From Norana najaformis (Eukaryota > Annelida > Clitellata > Crassiclitellata > Hormogastridae): a stretch of 64,000 nt of DNA. Every line of letters starts with the position of its first letter. The first letter of the stretch is position 1. The DNA lies in NCBI GenBank assembly GCA_964023275.1, contig OZ029918.1, positions 36,673,063 to 36,737,062 on the forward strand. Reading direction: 5' to 3'. A program made the translations under genes and the position numbers. Below, piece by piece: positions 36,784-51,600 of the stretch. The notes beneath the pieces were generated by a model, which saw only the letters and a list, made by a program, of their open reading frames with translations, made no database searches and was not told the origin of the DNA.

Positions 36784-39700
36784 CTATTTATTTTTGTGTG
36801 GTGCACTAGGGGGCACTTTGGTGGGTTTAGTTGTCGGTGGAGGCGGTTTCACTGTGCCAGCCAAAACAGACTTCGGTAGAGACGCTGTACTGGTCAACTC
36901 GGTTTTAGTGGTTGATGTGGTCGTTGGTTGCGATTGTGGTTGCACCTTCTTCAGCTTTACGTTTTTGAATACGTCCTTTGGAAGCTGGAATTGTTTGGCA
37001 GGAGGGTAAGACGGATTCAAACTGGAATCAGAATCCACCACTTCCTCGGGGAGCCTGGAAAATGGAAACTTGGGAATTGGAACCGAACTGGGAGCAGCAG
37101 CGGTCGGAAGGGAAGATTTGCGTGGTTGCTGTACGTAAGGTGCGTTGCGAAACTCGGGCATCGATTCCTGGTGTATCATCGACTTTGAGCGATCATTGTT
37201 TTCATCGCCTGGCGGCTTACCCGGGTTTTCCATGATCATGTACATGTCATCGGAAGTCACTGAATTATTTACCGGCTCGAGTTCGCAGTCGATGTATGAG
37301 TCATCTGGGGAACTGTCATTTCCCGAGTTTTCCTCTGGTGCAACAACCGCCCTGTTTTGTTTTGAAATGGGTTTTGCCACATTTGGCAATGGCTGGCCGC
37401 CGACTCGTGGGGGAAGAGGTGGTGGTTCAAGGGCCCCTGGGCTTTTTAGTTCTTTCTCGAGCTTCTGCAGACACACAGACTGTGCAAAGAAAAGAAAATG
37501 AAAATCATCCAATAGAAATAAAAGAATCAACCAATGAATTATTCATTCAGTCATGTGTTTATTACAAAATGAATCATGGATTGAACAAATGACTGACTGA
37601 CTGAATAAACAAATAAGCAAATGAAGAAATGAACAAACCAACAAATGATTACATGAATGAATTAGTGAATGAAGGCATGTGCAAATACAGGTAAGAATTA
37701 ACAAATGAATATAGGAATGAATGAATAAACGAATCACCATGTAAGTATATTTATATAAAATGCATTTATTTTAATATTCCTTTTATTATAAGTCTAGGGA
37801 TAGCTCCAACAAGCAAATGATAGATACATATATATTTTTTGATATCCTGATGATATATGTTGATGACATAACATGGGTATCTATGAACAACATGGAAGAA
37901 ATAGTCAAATGCGAGTTACTACAACTGCACGATGCTTTCTACCGAAATAGAGGACGATTATTTTCATAAAATAATCAGATATATCATCTTTAAGCAATAA
38001 TTTCTCCCATGAAATGAAAAGAAGTAAGTAAGCGAGCCTACGTGTCGATTGTTGGATTTTGGTTTTGGAAGAAGCTTTGGGGCCACTTCCTCTTGGATCG
38101 TCTGAAAAACAGAGAATAAATGCAAATAATTACCAAAGTGACATCACTCTGCATTGTGGTATTTAACAAGGATGATAGTATGAAGTAATATTGATAATAA
38201 TCATCACTTTGGAATGTGGTATAAACATGTATGATAAGACATCTTGCCATACCTGTTATGGCAATAAGTATGGTAAAGTAGTCTGGCACGTTAATATCAT
38301 CATCATCATCTTCATCATCATCATCATTCTTATCATTATTGTTATTATTATTATTGTTATTATTGTTTTTATTATTATTATTATTATTATACATTACATT
38401 AGAGTAATTATTATTTTTAATTTTATTCAGTTTTGTACCTGGGAAAAATTGTCAAATGAGGTTTTCTCTAACGACTCAATTTTTTCTAATAAATTACTGG
38501 ATGATTAGTTTCAGCAATTAATCAGATGTCAGATTTAGGCAATAAATATTATTATTACTATTATTATAATTACTAACATTATTAATAATATTATTATAAT
38601 TTTTTTACCCAAGGTAACTGTAATTCCTCAGGATATGGAAAAAATTTCTGGAGACTGCTTGTCCCACCGGCCCAAACTTTCACGGCGCAGCACAGAAGCT
38701 TTGCTGTAGTTGGCCCATCTTTTTGGAATGAATTAACATGAAACCTGTGACAAAATCTTCTTAGTTTTCTTTGCTTCTACTCTGTAAGCGCTTGAAAACC
38801 ATTTTGTTTGAATGTGGTTGTGCATTTTCAGACAGAAATGCCTCTGATGAATCTTTCTTGAAGAGGCGCTATATAAATTTGTAATTACAATTATAATTAA
38901 CCCAGAAATAAAGCTCAAATAACTGGAAAAGCTGCCACTCACTTCGTCAATGTCTATTCCGCTTGTGGTACTCGCTCGACTTCGGAGACTGCAAGTGCTT
39001 TCGCGACCTACAGTAGGTACGAATAAGAAATTCTTGTCAAAGGTCAAGAAAACTGTGTCAAAGAAATGAAGATAAGAAATTGTGTCAAGGGTCAAGAAAC
39101 TGTGTCAAGAGAGAAGAAAATTGTATCATGGGTAAAAACTGCATCAAGAGTGAAGAAAATTGAGCCAAAAGTTACAAAAATTGCATCAAGAGTGAAGAAA
39201 ATTGAGCCAAAAGTTACAAAAATTGCATCAAGAGTGAAGAAAATTGAGCCAAAAGTTACAAAAATTGCATCAAGAGTGAAGAAAATTGAGCCAAAAGTTA
39301 CAAAAATTGCATCAAGAGTGAGGAAAATTGAGCCAAAAGTTACAAAAATTGCATCAAGAGTGAAGAAAATTGAGCCAAAAGTTACAAAAATTGCATCAAG
39401 AGTGAAGAAAATTGAGCCAAAAGTTACAACAATTGCATCAAGAGTGAGGAAAATTGTCATTGGTCAACAAAATTGTGTCTAGAGTGAAGAAACTTGTATC
39501 ACTGGTAAAAATTTCATCATAAGTAAAGAAAATTATGTCATGATCAAGAAAACCTACAAAGAATTCACACAACTGTTTAGGGTAATCCCATGGGGAAAGG
39601 AATACTGAAGAAAATATTCTTGTGACTTACTACTACTTGAGGTTGTGCTTGACCGATCAGTGTTGGCTTCAAACTTCATGGGTTTCACTGCCTTTAAGAC

Positions 39701-42700
39701 CTCATAAGTACCAGGTTTTGGCTGCTTTGTGCCAGGCTAAAACAAAACGTCATCACCATTGCTGCAAGGGTCAAGAGAATATGTAATCATTGTTATCAGC
39801 TTCGTCACTGTTATTAGTTTCATCAGTATCATATCATTGGGGACAGTAGCCATCTCCAAAAGCCTCTGCCCACCATGCCACCTTCATGTGGTCCCCCTGT
39901 TCTTGAACAGAGTAGTCGTAATAGTAATTCCTAGATTTCTACAGTGCCCAATAAAAGCCATGTCATGGGGACCAGCTTATTTACAGGCGCTCAGTCAAAA
40001 CAAAATCGACAGGATAAAGGGTTCGGTTCCAGGTCATGATCAAAAAGTCAGGCAGAAAGACAGCATGGCAGCTGTGGTGGGTGATGTTTGGGACTGGAGC
40101 AGAGAGAGAGATAAGAGGAAGAAGAGGTGTCAGGATAAGATCTGTGAAAGAGGAATGTTTTCAGGCCGATGCAGAAATTGCATCTATTACTAAACCCTTC
40201 CTCCTTCTCTTCCTGCTCATCATCACTCTCACCACCACCATCACTGCCACCACCACCACCACCATCATCATCATTGTGTCATCATCTTAAATCCCTGGTA
40301 ATCAATACTCGGGCACCAGAAATCGTACAACATGGGCAAATGACATACCATGATTTCTGGGATGCACTGGTTCACGGAAGACGTGCCCCCTTTCTTGCCA
40401 AGAAAGTGCGGAAATGTAAAAGCATCTTTCTTCTGTGTTTTCTCGGCTTCCTGACGGATCTTAGCCAGCTGATTCTATGATCAATGAATCACAATCATTT
40501 TCAGGTCGAAACAATCATCGTTTCTAATGTGTTATTATTATTATTATTATTATTAAAATCAATATCACTATGTCTGTGAGCTTTCCAGATGCATTATCAT
40601 CATCAATCATCATCATCATCATCAATATCGCTATTGTTATTGTAATTATTACTAATATTCTTATTATGACAGGAACAATAAATTATGCTAGCAGCTCTTT
40701 ATAGGTATCTGGTAAATCAGGTCTCATATTCCTCAACACCAATATACCAATAATAATATTATTTTTTCGTTTTTTTATAGGTACCGGGGTACATGTTACC
40801 CCTTGTGACAGGTACATGTAATCCCTTACCACCACCACCACTGCTTTTACTATTATTATTATTATTATTATTACTACTATTATTACTATTATTATTATTA
40901 TTACTTTTATTACTATTATTAGTATTATTATTATATGAAAATCTGTGATACCCACCACCACCACCACTGCTATTACTATTATTATAATAATTATGAAGAA
41001 AATCTGTGATACACATAAAGTCACACTGCAAAGTGATTGCAAGGCACAAATGACCTAATCTTTCTAATCTAATCTAATCACTGGCAAGAAGTCACAACGA
41101 TGTCCGTAGATAATTAGTTACCTCCTTCTGCTTGACGGAGGCCGGTTTCTTCGTGTGTCGAATCTGCCACTCCCTGAAGAGAACCTCTGCGTCATTCATC
41201 GTCAGTTGCTTGTTCTTCACCTGTTCCATGATGCCAATCAGTTCCTGTTGGTTCCTAGGAATGGAAGTCGGTGGACCGCCTTCGATGAACCTTGTGGGTG
41301 CCACAAGCAACTGCTCTGTAACGTAAGGTAAGGTATAGTTACTCTGTAATTCAAAGTAACAGAAGGTAAGGTAGGGTATGGTTACTCTGTAGCACAAGGT
41401 AACATAAGGTAAGGGTAGGGTATGGTTACTCTGTAACACAAGGTAACATAGGGTAAGGTAGAGTGTGGTTAATCTGTAACACCAGGTAACATAAGGTAAG
41501 GTAGGGTATGGTTACTCTCTAATACAAGGTAACATAAGATAAGGTAGGGTTTGGTTACTCAGTAACACAAGGTAGCATAAGGTAAGGTAGGGTATAGTTG
41601 CACACGGTAAGGTGTGGCAAGGTGGACTGTCGCATAGTGTGACGGGTTTGCAATTTGAAGCCAACGACTGTGGGTTTGAGTCTGCTGAGAGAACTCTGTA
41701 ACAGCCCTGGACAAGTTGTTCTTGTGCCTCAGATTCAGATTTACTCATCTTGCACGCATTAAAGTGCAATAAAAAATAAATAAAAATCGAAGGTCTTTCT
41801 GTGAAATCTGAACTCGAAACAGTGAACTGGAATCCTACTTCGGAATCTGCATTCATAGGGATTTTCCAGTTCATCCACATAGTTCTTCGAACTCATTCCA
41901 ACCTCTTCCACGTCCTTCAACTGCGACGACTTCTCCTCTTCCACTGGAAATAAACAACCAGCTGTAACCAATTTAACATATCTACATATTTATGGTTCTA
42001 GGACAATAACCCCCCCCGGACAATAACCCCCACGACAATAACCCCCATGCAAAAAAAACCCGGACAATAACCCCCTATACTGATATATTAATTATATAAA
42101 TATACAAATAATGTATATTAATCATACAGTTTATATATTAATTTATTAGACATATATGCCTCTTTTCGCACTCAAACGACACCACTATTTGCTAAATTTT
42201 TCTGCTTTACATATATATAACCTTCAAAACTAAGTTTATCTTTTCCTTGATCAGGTTTTATAAATTTCATCATGGATAGAAATAGATCAAATTTTTAAAC
42301 CTTGTATTTTCCATAAACCATTTCTATTATATAGTAGTTGACCTCTTTCATTTTGTATGGTAATTCTTTCGTGTCTACCCTGTGCCCAGTTGTCTAATAA
42401 TTAGTTCTTGATGTATGGTAATGTTTCATGTCTCCTCTGCGCCCAATTGTCTAATAGTTGTGTAATAATCAGTTTTTGATGTATGGTAAGTCTTTCATTT
42501 CTACTCTGTGCCCAATTGTCTAATAATTAGTTTTTGATGTATGGTAATGTTTCATGTCTCCTCTGCGCCCAATTGTCTAATAATTGTCTAATAATTAGTT
42601 CTTGGATGTTTGGTCATTCTTTCACATCTACTCTTTACTGTATGTACTGTATCAGTATATGGGGTTATTGTCTGGGTTTTTTTGCATGGGGGGTTATTGT

Positions 42701-45574
42701 CCCAGGGGTTACTGTCCGGGGTTATTGTCCTGTTACCGATATTTACATAGCACCTACTAGGAACCTCACAAAGGCGTAACGTAGTGTAAAGAACTACCTG
42801 TAAAGAGCTCCTCTATACTGCATTGTATGTAAGTGTGAATGCATGCAGTTTAAAATTTATATAGCACCTTTTAAGAAATTCATAAAGGTGTCGTGATATT
42901 GTCATCAGACAAAATTAACATCTTCAGCCACATTATAATATGCAGTATATGTATGCATGTATGTGTATGACTGCATATATGTATTTATGTATGTACGTAT
43001 GCAAGTGAGTATGTATGAGTACATGTACGTATTTATGTATGTATGTATGCATATGTGTGATTGATTGATTGATTGACTTTTATTGATCCTAAATTCAACG
43101 TATCAGGTTACACTTTAAACGTGCAGTTTGCCAGGATACAAAAGGCAAACACAGAAGGGAACAGGGTCCCGGTTAATTAGGGTCACCTATTAACATCGAT
43201 AACGTAAGCTGGTAATCGAAATGTAAACAAAGCAATTATCACTATATAAGCAAACTAGGCAAGTTATGTACATGTATGAGTACATATATGTATATATTTA
43301 TGTATGTGTGTGTATGTATGAGTAATTGTATGTATGTGTATGTGTGTAAGTGTATATATGTATGTATGAACGTATGTATCTGAATATTTCTGCAGTTCTT
43401 TCGAAGAACTTCATGAAGGTGCTCTTAGATGAAGTAGGACATTTTCAACCCATTAGCTGCTCTCCTCCATTCACCTTTAAAAGGGTTGACGAAAGTCAAT
43501 TCAGATGGCACATCCTCATAATCGTCACCACTGTCTTCTCCATCTAAAATACAAGCAACGGTAAAAATTACGATAAGTTAAGGTAAGGCAAGGTAAGACA
43601 TGGTAAGGTAAGGTGAGGAATGAAGGCAAGGTAAAATAAGGTATGGTGAGGAATGGTAAGGTAAGGTAAGGTGAGGAATGCAAGGAAATGTAAGATGAAG
43701 AATATAAGGTAAGGCAAGGTGAGGAATGCAAGGTAAGGTAAGGTGAGGAATTCAAGGTAAGGTAAGAAGAAGAATACAAGGTAAGGTAAGATGAAGAATA
43801 CAAGGTAAGGTAAGGTGAGGAATGCAAGATAAGGTAAGATGAAGAATACAAGGTAAGGTAAGGTGAGGAATGCAAGGTAAGGTAAGATGAAGAATACAAG
43901 GTAAGGTAAGGTCAGGAATGCAAGGTAAGGTAAGGTAAAATGTGCAAAGTAAGGTAAGGTAAAGTGAGAATTGTAATGTGATGCAAGGAATGGTGAGGTA
44001 AAGTCAGGTCAGGTTGGGAATGGTAGGGTAGCTGCCTCTCTAGATGTAAGCAAGGTAAGGTAGGGTACATCAAGGTAGAAAAACAGATTAGACAGGTACT
44101 TAGATGAGGCTGTATTAAGTTTGTACTTACTTACTTACTTAGTAATTAAACACACTTGTTATGGCTTTCTATGAAAACACTTAACACAGTAATCATGTTA
44201 ATAACTATAGTAGAGTTCACGTATGTTCAACATAAATGTCTACTTTAATTATAACTGCAAAAAATCCAGTCCAACCTGCTTTGCGACTTGTGTTGAGATA
44301 ATTACATTGATTTGAAACGTGACCTACAACAAAGAAAAAGAACTTTGAGAAAATAAAGCAAAGCACAGAAAATAAAGCAAAGCACTGAAAATAAAGCAAA
44401 GCACAGAAAATAAAGCAAAGCACTGAAAATAAAGCAAAGCACTGAAAATAAAGCAAAGCACTGAAAATAAAGCAAAGCATAGAAAATAAAGCAAAGCACT
44501 GAAAATAAAGCAAAGCATAGAAAATAAAGCAGAGTATTAAAAATAAATCAAAGCATAGAATTCATAGAAGTTGATCTCACAAATTTTAAACTTGTAATAA
44601 AAACATTTGCAGTTCTGAAATAAAGGTAACACTCTTGTTTACATGCCTCTGCAGAAACTCGACAGAAGAACGACGGTAAAGGTAACTTATACCCTGTTTA
44701 TGCACCTTTAAGAAAACTCCTCAGAGGTTTAAAGGTAAATGTAACAGTTCTACATGCCTCCAAAAGAAGCATAAAGGTAAAGGTAATAATACTCTTCCCA
44801 ACGTCAAAGGAAGGTCATAGGTAGCCCATAAGTAAGTAATGCATTTGTTAACACACATAACTTACTTACTTACTAGCTATGGGTCCATATGACAATATTC
44901 CCATATGGGTGTACATATGTGCACATGATAATATTCCCATGTGGGCTTCACATGTCCATGTGATGTTGCAGTTTGTGCTGTTTACCCACTTCTATCTCTT
45001 CTATGCAAGAAACACATTATAAAAACACCCAGATAGAAAAAAGAAGACCAGCTCCTTCTCCTCACCACCTGATCTTCCCACTGACAGTGTACGGTAAGTG
45101 TACTTGCTGCAGCCTGGTTGGCTAGGGGGCGCAAGTGAGCGGAAGTCTCAAAACAAATTTCTGCCCTGGTATTTGGGATCTGAACCTTCGACCTTTCGAC
45201 TGACAGCAAGCTAACAGAGACACCAGATGCAGACAAATAAATTCCTCTGATTAAGAATCTAAAACGCACAGCAAACAAACCTCGACTCATGATGATGTAC
45301 GAATCGTACAGCTGTTGGAAGGTATCGCCCTATGCAGAAAATAAACAGAAACTTTATTGCATCCGGTTTGTTTTTTTCATGCAAACGTTTGCTATTATTT
45401 TCATTATGGTAACGATGGGTGGTCTTACCCTTCTCCGTTTCCTGAAGAGAAAAGGATGATAGCTAGAACAAATACTTTACAACAAATCTACCTAAATGTA
45501 AATAGGTCATGTAAAGTGTAAGAAAGGTCAAAGTTGACCATTCTGGCACTGGTCTGCATCCAGCTGACCATATT

Positions 45575-45661
<87 letters not shown>

Positions 45662-48600
45662 GAACTATGGAATATCAATTCTGAGGTGGTCCAATTCAAA
45701 TAAGTCAAATGCAACTGGGTCAAATCTGAATCTAGGTCAAATCAAAACAAATCTTTTGAGACTCATTCTGACGAACATCAGATGTTCCTTCAGAATTTAC
45801 TCTTTCTCACTGACCTCCCTGAAGTCCTCAAACATCGCGGCCAGCTCCAGGTGATTGCAGGAGTTTGCAATATCTTCCGGAAGTTTTCTTTCCGAATTGT
45901 AGATGCAGTAAGAGTGTCTAGCATCTGGCAAATCAGTCAACTGACGTCCGAGTTCCTGAAGACCAAATTTGGCCGCGAGATGGAACATGGTCGGAAGCTC
46001 AAAATCACTCACGTCTGTAGTAAAACCACCCATAAATAATTAATTATTTGGTGTAATCAGTTGTGCATTAAACAATGATATTACTCAATATTTCTCAGTA
46101 GGACATTTCTAGGGTTGTTGCACGTGCCTTTGAGGCTGTTAACTGTGAACGTTATAAATGTCTGTTTAATAATTAATTATTAATAATAATAAATATCTAC
46201 AAATAAAGATACTTAATATAGAATAAATCTTTTCGGGACCTCTGAAAAGTAACTCTAGACAACTCCAAAACTACTTTATGGCAAGTCAGAAAACTCGATT
46301 CTAAGTAGGTACAACTCAAAATCAACAAAACGCAACTAGAATGGGTCAATTCGCAGCAGAAATACGTCAAACTACAGCAAGTCAATTCTCAGTTGGCCAA
46401 ACTCAAACAGGCCAAACGCAACTACTTCAATTCCAATTACGCTGGTATCACGATAACTTTCAAACCTGAGTTGTGGAAACGGTGGACGCCATGGAAGTAC
46501 TCGAAAGCAGCGACCGGAATCGGGTCGTTAGCCTCGTCACGAAGGACTTTGGACATCCGCTCGTCAACATCTCGCGTTAGCAGATCCTTTTCCTTCAGGA
46601 AGCTGAAGAGTTCGTTGAGTTGGTTGATGTAGATGAGGTGCAGACCAGCGATAGCGTCCATCATAGGGGACGTGTACTCAAGGTCCTCTGAGCCAATGGC
46701 TTTGCCCTGTAGGAAGAGCGAGGCCTTCAACGTACCAGCACGACGTTCTAAACAGAAACCCAAAAGGGAAGATTCTTACCCATCGTACGAACTCACCATC
46801 ACTTCACCCCTCATAATCTCTGCACAGGTCCTTCACTCAAAAATAGACACCTCTTTCACAGATCCTATCCTGATTCCTCTTCCTGCTCGCTCCAATTCCA
46901 AACACCATCCCTCGCAGCCATCTGACTGCTTGTCTGTTTCTTGTATCTTGAACTGGAACCATTTCTAACCCTCCTGCCTAACGATTTTGTTTTGACTGAG
47001 CGCCTGTGAATAAGATGGTTCCCATGACTTAGCTTTTGTTGGGTGTTGTAGAAATCTAGAGTTTACGATTACATTACACAACTGACTGTCCTGCTTCAAG
47101 CTCTGTAACCATCAGTTAATGTACTCGGCATATGCTAAGTAGGTCAAATGATAGTAAGTAAGGTAATATAGAGGAAGGTAACATAAAGAAAGTTAGTCAC
47201 GTGATGTAAGAAGAGGTATGATAAGAAAATGCAAGGTAAAGTAAGGTCAGATAAATTAATGAAAGATATAAGTTAAAGTAAGAAAAGGGTAGGGAACAGA
47301 TAAGGTAAAATCGTAATTGTAATTGTAAACTTGAAATTTCTAAAGGGCTAATTGAAAGCTAACTGCAGGGCACCAGCTTATTCACAAATTCTGCATCAAG
47401 TCAGTGGGGTTGTCCAAACAGGAGAGGAGCTGTTAGGGTAGGTTGTGTTTAAGGTAAGGTAAGGTAATAAAGGTAATAGTACATTAAGGTAAGCCCTTCA
47501 TACAAATCCAAAGCAACCAAATGTGCACTTTGGGGAAAGAAGGACCCTTTACAAGCACTCAATCATCCAATAATAGAAACAATGAGGCAGTATCTTGAAT
47601 TAAAACGCAGCCCTTACCTGGTGCCGTAAATGAGTAAGTATAGGGGTTGATCCAGACAGCCGTGATTTTCATTGCGCCATCGGCATCCGCGTCTCCCTCG
47701 ATCTCCACTTCCACATTCAGTTCCTTGTCTTCCTTTGCAACCAGTTCGTCGAAAGATATAACGACCAAGGTGGTGCCCTGTCAAAACATAAGGGTATACA
47801 TAGACTGTCTCTCTGCCTATGTAGAATGACTCTTTGGGTACTGATTTGACTTTGGTAATTGTAATCGTAATTCTGAGATTTCTACAGCGCCCAACGAAAG
47901 CCATGTCATGGAGACCAGCTTATTCACAGGCGTTCAGTCAAAACAAAATCGACAGGCAAGTGGGTTTGGTTCCTGGTCAAGAGCCAAAAGTCAGACAGAG
48001 AGACAGCGTGGCAGTTACGGTGGGTGATGTTTGGGATTGGAGCGGAAAGAGGGATGATAGGAAGAAGGGGAGTCAGGATAGGATCTACGAGAGGAATGTT
48101 TTTTGTGCACCATCAGTTGATGCCTTGTGCATTAGACACTGGTGCAACAGAAGTTATTAATTAACATTAATAATAACAGTTTATAGTAATAACAGAGGAA
48201 AGTTTTCAAGATCTAATTTAGTTTGGAAATTCCTAGGGATTGATTTGTTTATCGCAACACGAAAACCACCATCGCCGTTCAACGTAGGAAACCGAAAGCA
48301 ACTCAGTGTCACCAGTATTAAATAATAACAAACTTGATATCACGACTGCTACTATTTCAGGATATCCTCAAGACCATAAATTTTTATTTGTTTGGATTCA
48401 ACGTTCAGCATGAAACTGAATCAATGTTGACTCAATAAGAATGTTTACCATTCTCTTCTCAGCTGATGAATATATGACATGTTAACTTCTAACTATTTAT
48501 TTTAAAGTGTTGTGCTCACATATCCAAAAAGGCAATTAAATCTCTGTTAATTAACTCTTAGCACTTTGAGCAATAGCGGACACCGTAAAACACCCTAGAA

Positions 48601-51600
48601 GCAAAGATCTTGCAGTAGACTAAGATATGACGCTCAGTACATCCTAATGTCCCAGGCCCTTACCTTATAAAATACCAACCACTTGGTGGCGCTACAATCG
48701 ACGACGTTCTGGGTCCAATCAACGAGGTCGCATTATTTATGGGGCCCAATGAACTTGATCTTAATCGTACCATCCACTAGGATAGTATGATTAAGATCAA
48801 ACATGCAGATGAGTTCAGAACTCTTAGGCTAAAGCCACAACAAATACTTCAAAATACGAGCATATAACCCCGGTACTTAAATCTTTGCATTGGCTTCCTG
48901 TTCAGCAATGGATTACAGTTTAGAAAATGTTGAACTCTGACCAACCACAATACTTAAAATCAGTCCTTATTCCCCAGACTTACCATTATTCTGCAAGGTC
49001 ATCTGATAGTCTTTCTCTGATCATACCTTGGACTAGAACTGTTCCGTTTAAACGAGCTTTTTCGGTTGCTGGACCGAAATTCTGGAACTTCCTCCCTGTG
49101 TCTGTTCGTTCTGCTCAGTCGCTTCTGTTATTTCGTTCTCAACTTAAAACCTACCTGTTTCAAATTGCTTATCCACCGTAGGCTGCCTCTTTCTCCTGTG
49201 GACTGACCTTCTGGATATTGACCTGATTGTGGCTTGGCTTTGGTGCTCCATCGGTTGATGCCTTGTGCATTAGTTACTAATTAATATTAATTAGGTGGCG
49301 CTGTTGTTTTGCCAAGCTGACCACTATATATACGAGTTACTCAGCGAAGAAAGGGAGTGACGCCTATCACCTCGTTATGAAGGCGTCCTTAAATAAACGT
49401 TAACCCACACACACGAAAAAAGGGAGTATCACATCTAGGTGCATTCTAAGATCTTTGCTAGAAATAGGTCACTCGCTACGCTCCTGCATACATCGTTGTC
49501 ATTTCATTACATTAGGCTCCATTACTGCAGTCAACGACGTGTACGAATTTCCGTTTCGTCTACCTTGACGATCATTGCAGACCCGTGCAATGGTTAATCT
49601 GTTCGATAGCCGACTTTTATCGACTCCGTGGGGTCCCAACAGGCGCTGCGTAAAACCAATGTGTATACATAATACAGCAGTGCCTTCAATGGTTATAGGT
49701 TAATATCGGCAATGATTCTGGGTTTGAACCCGCGTGGGTTCCGTGTTATAATCAGCATCGGTTCTACGCTAAAATACCCAATGGTTCTCGGTTAAAAACC
49801 GAAATGTTTCTAGGTCATAGTGCGTAATGTAATGGCTCTGGGTTAAATTCGAAATGTAATCGTAATCATAAATTCGAAATTTTGAATGGCTATTTAAATG
49901 CTAAGCGCAGGACACCAGCTTATTCACGAGCGCTGCGTCAAGTCCGTGGGGTTGTCCAAAGACGCCATATCAAGAACCAAGTCCGTTTGCCTGGAGACCA
50001 GAGAGAGAAGGGGATAGGAAGCTAGGGTGGGTTGTGTTAAAAATATTTTGGCTAAAATGAGCAACGTTTTGGAGTTAAAACTGCAGTGGTCCTGGGTAAA
50101 AATTTGCAGCTTGAAATCCTACATTATTCTGGGTTTAAATCCGCAATGGTAATGGGTAAAATTGGGGTTGGCATAAGAATTTGGTATAGAAAACGAAGAA
50201 GTCATGTTCCAATAACACCGAGTTCCGGATAAACAAATTAAGTCAGCTTGTAAACATGGTTCGCCTGGACTAACAGAGGTTATTTAACTGGCCGACATAC
50301 GACTCAACAGGCCAAGCCGTGACTCAATTTCTCAAACTCAATTTGTAACAAATACATTGCCGTAAATTGCTGCAACGTCATCAGCCCACGTCACGGTCCC
50401 CCCACTCAAGCGGAAGCCGATCGTGACTAGCTCTGTATCTTTAGCTGCTACCGTCCGGAAGCGGGACCTAAATCACGTGGCGCCCATTAAAGACGGGAAC
50501 CAGTGGTTATTCATCTAATCCGATAAATTCACTTGAAAAATGTGAAGGGTCATGGTCATACATCACTTGAAAAAAGTACGTGTTTAGGCTGCATATATAT
50601 ATATATATATATATATACGTATAAAATATAAGCTGTATATATAATTATATATATAATAAGTATGACTCAGAACGTGACTCGTTTAATTCGGATAATTTCC
50701 GATCTACTTCATATAAGTACACATGAACTACACGCTGCACTATGGGCTGTATTTGAGGTATCCCTCTGTTTCAATCTTATGTTAGTTAACTGTGTCCATT
50801 TTGACTCTGAATTCCACCATTTCGACTCTAAATTCTATCACTTCGACTGCGAGTTCCGCCATTCTGACTCTGAATTCCGCCATTTCGACTCTGAATTCTA
50901 CCATTATGACTGCGAGTTCTGCCACTTTGATTGTGAATTTCTACCATTTCAACTTTGAATTCGGAGTCGCTCTGGGGCTAATTAGAAGCTAAGCACAGGG
51001 CACCAGCTTATTCACAAGTCAATGGGGTTGCCCAAAGATGTCATATCATTTACGGCGCCTGGTTGCCAGAAGACCAGACAGAGATAAGGGGGGAAAGGAG
51101 CTGTCAGGGTGGGTTGTGATTATAGGAACTTGCTAGTTGCCAAGGTCTGCTATGTGGAAGAACAGCATTCCATGCTTTGCCAGAATGACATCTGTCCAGG
51201 CAAGCAGGAAGTTACTGACTGTTTAAAGGAAATATCTGACAATGCAGCTACGGACCTTTCAGACAACACTGAATAAAAGCAAAGTGGCTACATACTAGTC
51301 AAACGACACTAGCTAATCTCTCAACTTGTCTGCTGAGGACTTCATTGAAAGTCTTGACAGTGCTCTCAACGCGCAGTGTCGCTTGAAATTTATTGCCAAA
51401 GTTCATTCAGTCAGATGACCTCAGAAAACTTAAAAACTTACGCGCCATTTGGAGTATCTATCACCTGCTTCAGGTAACCAAAGGGGAATATATGTGAATG
51501 TACACATTCTTCTACAGCCTCTGTATGGCCTTGACCATGACCTTGACTCCTGGATCTTGACCTGGAACCGAACCCTTTTGCCTAGCGATTTTGTTTTAAC

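Noticed and set aside
39066-39482. 138- and 122-residue repeat proteins (IASRVKKIEPKVTK units)
   Set aside because: A 42-bp intronic array keeps frames open on both strands; there is no start context or homology.
44217-44518. Cysteine/phenylalanine-rich hydrophobic frames (LCFIFSALLYF)
   Set aside because: The 19-bp minisatellite reads through in three phases; not a membrane protein.
45429-45441. 13-nt micro-exon in PIK3AP1
   Set aside because: Including it would put the following exon out of frame and destroy the conserved YDSYIIM segment.
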